From Desulfobaccales bacterium (GTDB taxonomy: Bacteria > Desulfobacterota > Desulfobaccia > Desulfobaccales > 0-14-0-80-60-11): a DNA stretch of 64,000 nt. Below are positions 61,761 through 64,000 of the stretch, piece by piece. The notes beneath the pieces were generated by a model. The model saw nothing but the letters and a program-made list of their open reading frames with translations. It did no database searches and was not told the origin of the DNA. The DNA is taken from contig JBAZPO010000007.1 in the NCBI GenBank assembly GCA_041648175.1, forward strand, positions 1 through 64,000, in the 5' to 3' direction. Position 1 is the first letter of the stretch, and every line of letters starts with the position of its first letter. A program made the translations under genes and the position numbers.

Positions 61761-61996
61761 TCAACCCTATATTAAGTTCATCCGCAGGCGACTTTATTTC
61801 TTTAAGTTTTTTGCCGAAGGGAAGAAAATTATCTTGCTTTTTTAATGCTAAGGTGCAAAAAAAGGAGTGCAGAAGGCTAATTTTAATTCCTATATACAAG
61901 TAAATTTTCCTATATCCTTTTAGAAAATAGTTTCATTTAAATACAAAGCGCAACAAAAGCCTATCTACCCAGTCCTGATAGGCACTGGAGGTAATG

Positions 61997-62623
61997 ATGC
62001 CAAGGCAATTCGGATATGGCGCTGGTAATAAGAAACTGGCGATCTTTCTTTTAAGCTACTTTCTATTGATAGGTTTAGAGATTACGCCGGTTAACGCCAC
62101 TGTATCTGGCGATGTGGCCGCAGATCTTCCTGCGAGCCAGGTAGTCGCCAACGGCATTGCCGCCGGCCTCGGTGTCGATGCCGTGGTGTCACAAGCTTTA
62201 GCCGCAGGAGCGGATGCCATGGCGGTGGCTCAGGCTGCATTGGCGCAGCCGGGGGTTAATGCCCAGGCGGTCTTCAGTGCCATGCTGGCCAATAATGTTC
62301 CTCTGGCCACGGTCATGAATGCCGCGGTAGCTGCCAATCAATTGAATGCGGCGACCCAGGCGGCAGTCAATGCGGGCATCAGTAATACTACCATAGCAAA
62401 TGCCGCGGTGGCCGCAGGTGCTACGCAAGCTGCCGTGACTACTGCCTTAGCCAACGCCGGAGCTGCATTGCCGCCTTCTTTTGCGTTTGCTGCTACGGCT
62501 GCCCCTCCCGGCCCCCCTTCGGGATCCACTGGTACCGGGGGCATCGGCGGTGGTGGTGGCGGCGGTAGTGGTGGCAGTGGTGGTGGTGCCGGTGGTGGCG
62601 GGACCGCCAGCCCATCTCGATAA
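61997..62623 (+). CDS. Ala-rich secreted protein with Gly-rich tail
   Basis: 208 residues. A signal peptide (KLAIFLLSYFLLIGLEITPVNA) leads to a region of loose repeats of about 20-25 residues built on AxxxAxxAG (VVANGIAAGLGVDAV, MAVAQAALAQPGVNA, TVMNAAVAANQLNA, TIANAAVAAGATQA). The tail is almost only Gly and Ser (GGGGGGGSGG) and is encoded by GGT/GGC runs that could change length by slippage. I do not recognise the family; an extracellular or matrix role is inferred from neighbours. ATG 61997 has GGAGG at a normal distance. Confidence 0.65.
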   Translation: MPRQFGYGAGNKKLAIFLLSYFLLIGLEITPVNATVSGDVAADLPASQVVANGIAAGLGVDAVVSQALAAGADAMAVAQAALAQPGVNAQAVFSAMLANNVPLATVMNAAVAANQLNAATQAAVNAGISNTTIANAAVAAGATQAAVTTALANAGAALPPSFAFAATAAPPGPPSGSTGTGGIGGGGGGGSGGSGGGAGGGGTASPSR

Positions 62624-62824
62624 AGGCTGTTAAGGTTTACCATCAAGGCATTTAGTCAATGCCACAGTCGATTTGTCCAGATATCTTGGGCGCTGCGACA
62701 GTCGGGGAGATTTCCGGTTAAGGCATCAGTAATTCGTTCTTGTTGTCGTAGCCGGTATCTGCCGAAAGAATTTTATCGATTTCACCAAGCCAACAAACTT
62801 AAGCAGCCTGCCAGGGGGAAGCAC

Positions 62825-64000
62825 GTGAACATCACAGGGAAAGTGGCAGCAACGAAATGGGGGATAATCGGCCTTGGTTTGATAATGGTCACCTTAATGT
62901 TCACCGGGACGTCTTGGGCGCAACAAGCCACCCCACCTCCGGAGCAACCAAAGGTGAAGGTTAAGGCAGAGCCAGCGGCGGAGCTGCCCAAGGAGGAGTT
63001 GAAGCCGTCCCAGGAGCCGGGATATTTCCCCAGTATCGTGCCCTATGATCGAAAGTTAACGTTAGAGATCGGGCCGGTTTCCGGGATTTTGGCGCCCTAC
63101 GGCAATCCAGCCGCCCTTGACACCTTAAGACTGGGAAAGGCAGTCAAGGCCGGCCCTCTTCGGGTCGCCCCCTTCTTGGAAACTGATATTGGCTACCGGT
63201 CCAACCTCTTTCAGACTTCCAATGATAAGCGGGCTACGAGTGTCTTTGCGGTTAATCCAGGGATGTACGTGGAATTGCCCATGGCCCACACCCACAAGAT
63301 TTCGGTGGGCTATTTGGGAAATGCGATTGTCTACCCTGCAGCCGATCTCGATGACTACAGCCATTATGATAGCAATGTCAACGTGGATGCTTCCTTCAAT
63401 TTCCCCGGCGGCCTGAGTTTGCGAGCCGGTAATTATTTGCGGATCGCGACCGAGGAACCAACTGCTCAAAATACCAACCAGAGATTTTACCACCAGTGGA
63501 CCCCTTATTTTTTGGCAAATTATGCCTTTGCGGACAGATGGAAACTCCAGGCAATTTATGAGTTCAATAAATTATATTTTGCTGCGTCGGCACGATCTCC
63601 CCAAAACGATTATAACGAGAATGTCGGCGGGGTGGCGCTCTACTATAAAATCTTGCCCAAAACCGCGGTGCTGGGGCAATTCATTGTTTCCCAACGCACC
63701 TATCCTTCCCAAACCATATCGAATAACTATACGTACACCCCAATGGTCGGTTTGACCTGGGACGCCACCGCTAAACTGAGCGGGATAGTAAAAGCCGGTT
63801 ATACTATAAAGGATTTTGAAAATGACCAGTCGGGCTTATTGGAAAAGACTCCCTCAACCCCTGCTTTTAGCGCCCAGGTGACTTATAAGTTCGACAGGCG
63901 CACCAATCTAGCGTTAACCGCCCAGCGAGGTATCAACCAAGACGCTGATCTGGCCGGTAATACCGCCTATGACAATACGGCCTTTTACGTAACTCTCAAT
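62825..64000 (+). CDS. Outer-membrane beta-barrel protein (3' end cut by window)
   Basis: The frame is open for 392 codons to the window edge. A GTG start with GGGGGA upstream opens a signal peptide (GLGLIMVTLMFTGTSWA), a Pro/Glu/Lys-rich linker, then repeated amphipathic strands with aromatic girdles: LRVAPFLETDIGYRSNLFQT, HTHKISVGYLGNAIVYPAADLDDYSHYDSN and WTPYFLANYAFADRWKLQAIYEFNKLYF. This pattern fits the outer-membrane barrel proteins found in exopolysaccharide clusters (BBP2/OMP_b-brl type). It may form an export channel or surface anchor. The C-terminal strand lies outside the window. Confidence 0.75.
   Translation, partial: MNITGKVAATKWGIIGLGLIMVTLMFTGTSWAQQATPPPEQPKVKVKAEPAAELPKEELKPSQEPGYFPSIVPYDRKLTLEIGPVSGILAPYGNPAALDTLRLGKAVKAGPLRVAPFLETDIGYRSNLFQTSNDKRATSVFAVNPGMYVELPMAHTHKISVGYLGNAIVYPAADLDDYSHYDSNVNVDASFNFPGGLSLRAGNYLRIATEEPTAQNTNQRFYHQWTPYFLANYAFADRWKLQAIYEFNKLYFAASARSPQNDYNENVGGVALYYKILPKTAVLGQFIVSQRTYPSQTISNNYTYTPMVGLTWDATAKLSGIVKAGYTIKDFENDQSGLLEKTPSTPAFSAQVTYKFDRRTNLALTAQRGINQDADLAGNTAYDNTAFYVTLN

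Overview
The window looks like 64 kb of chromosome from a GC-rich, Gram-negative anaerobe, most likely a Desulfobacterota (former Deltaproteobacteria) relative. The grounds are the gene content: an AlaC-like aminotransferase, hom and archaeal-type apgM in one neighbourhood, fused SecDF and fused CobA-HemD, a corrinoid protein/methyltransferase/RACo operon, a DUF362 ferredoxin protein, a COG1313 radical SAM protein, hemerythrin and ferritin-like proteins, very large PAS sensors, lipoproteins and an outer-membrane barrel. The genus cannot be named from the sequence alone.

Layout. 1-10.9 kb: amino-acid and glycolysis genes (alaC-like, hom, apgM). They are interrupted by an AT-rich three-gene island at 1365-5276: an amino-methyltransferase, a radical SAM enzyme, and a class III nucleotide cyclase fused to a tyrosyl-tRNA-synthetase-like domain. 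11-30.6 kb: housekeeping genes (purQ, secDF, a PPP phosphatase, a UvrD-type helicase, cobA-hemD, pyrBC, hsp20, tmk). Two further AT-rich cargo genes sit between them: a stand-alone DUF4062 protein, and a DUF6236-like gene with a one-base frameshift. 30.7-31.8 kb: tRNA-Lys and tRNA-Glu, abutted by a chimeric remnant in which the end of a cas3 helicase is joined in frame to a tyrosine recombinase. 31.9-38.0 kb: a three-gene operon of a PAS/GAF pseudo-histidine-kinase, a pseudo-receiver fused to a CHAT caspase-like protease, and an unrecognised 452-residue protein. 38.6-41.2 kb: a RAYT transposase with its REP hairpin, then a Kelch protein preceded by a HAF-repeat stub and a c-di-GMP-I-like riboswitch. 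42.4-48.1 kb: a corrinoid methyl-transfer and reactivation operon ending in its own hybrid-free kinase/receiver pair. 48.3-55.9 kb: an HD-GYP multi-sensor, an orphan receiver and a seven-PAS NarX-type kinase whose translationally coupled regulator is truncated. 56.2 kb: tRNA-Glu(CTC). 56.8-64 kb: a lipoprotein with an HExxH motif, an AT-rich leader, and the start of what looks like an exopolysaccharide/envelope cluster (XRE-like regulator, NusG-family antiterminator, lytic transglycosylase, inactive HtrA-like TPR protein, Ala/Gly-rich secreted protein, outer-membrane barrel).

The two blocks most likely to be undescribed systems are the methyltransferase/radical-SAM/cyclase-synthetase island and the pseudokinase/pseudoreceiver-CHAT operon. 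In the second, both phosphotransfer sites are visibly lost while the protease dyad is kept. REP-like hairpins of several families fill the gaps between genes. One family matches the hairpin beside the RAYT gene, and one copy pair encloses what looks like an internally deleted RAYT locus. All assignments come from reading motifs by eye, with no database search.
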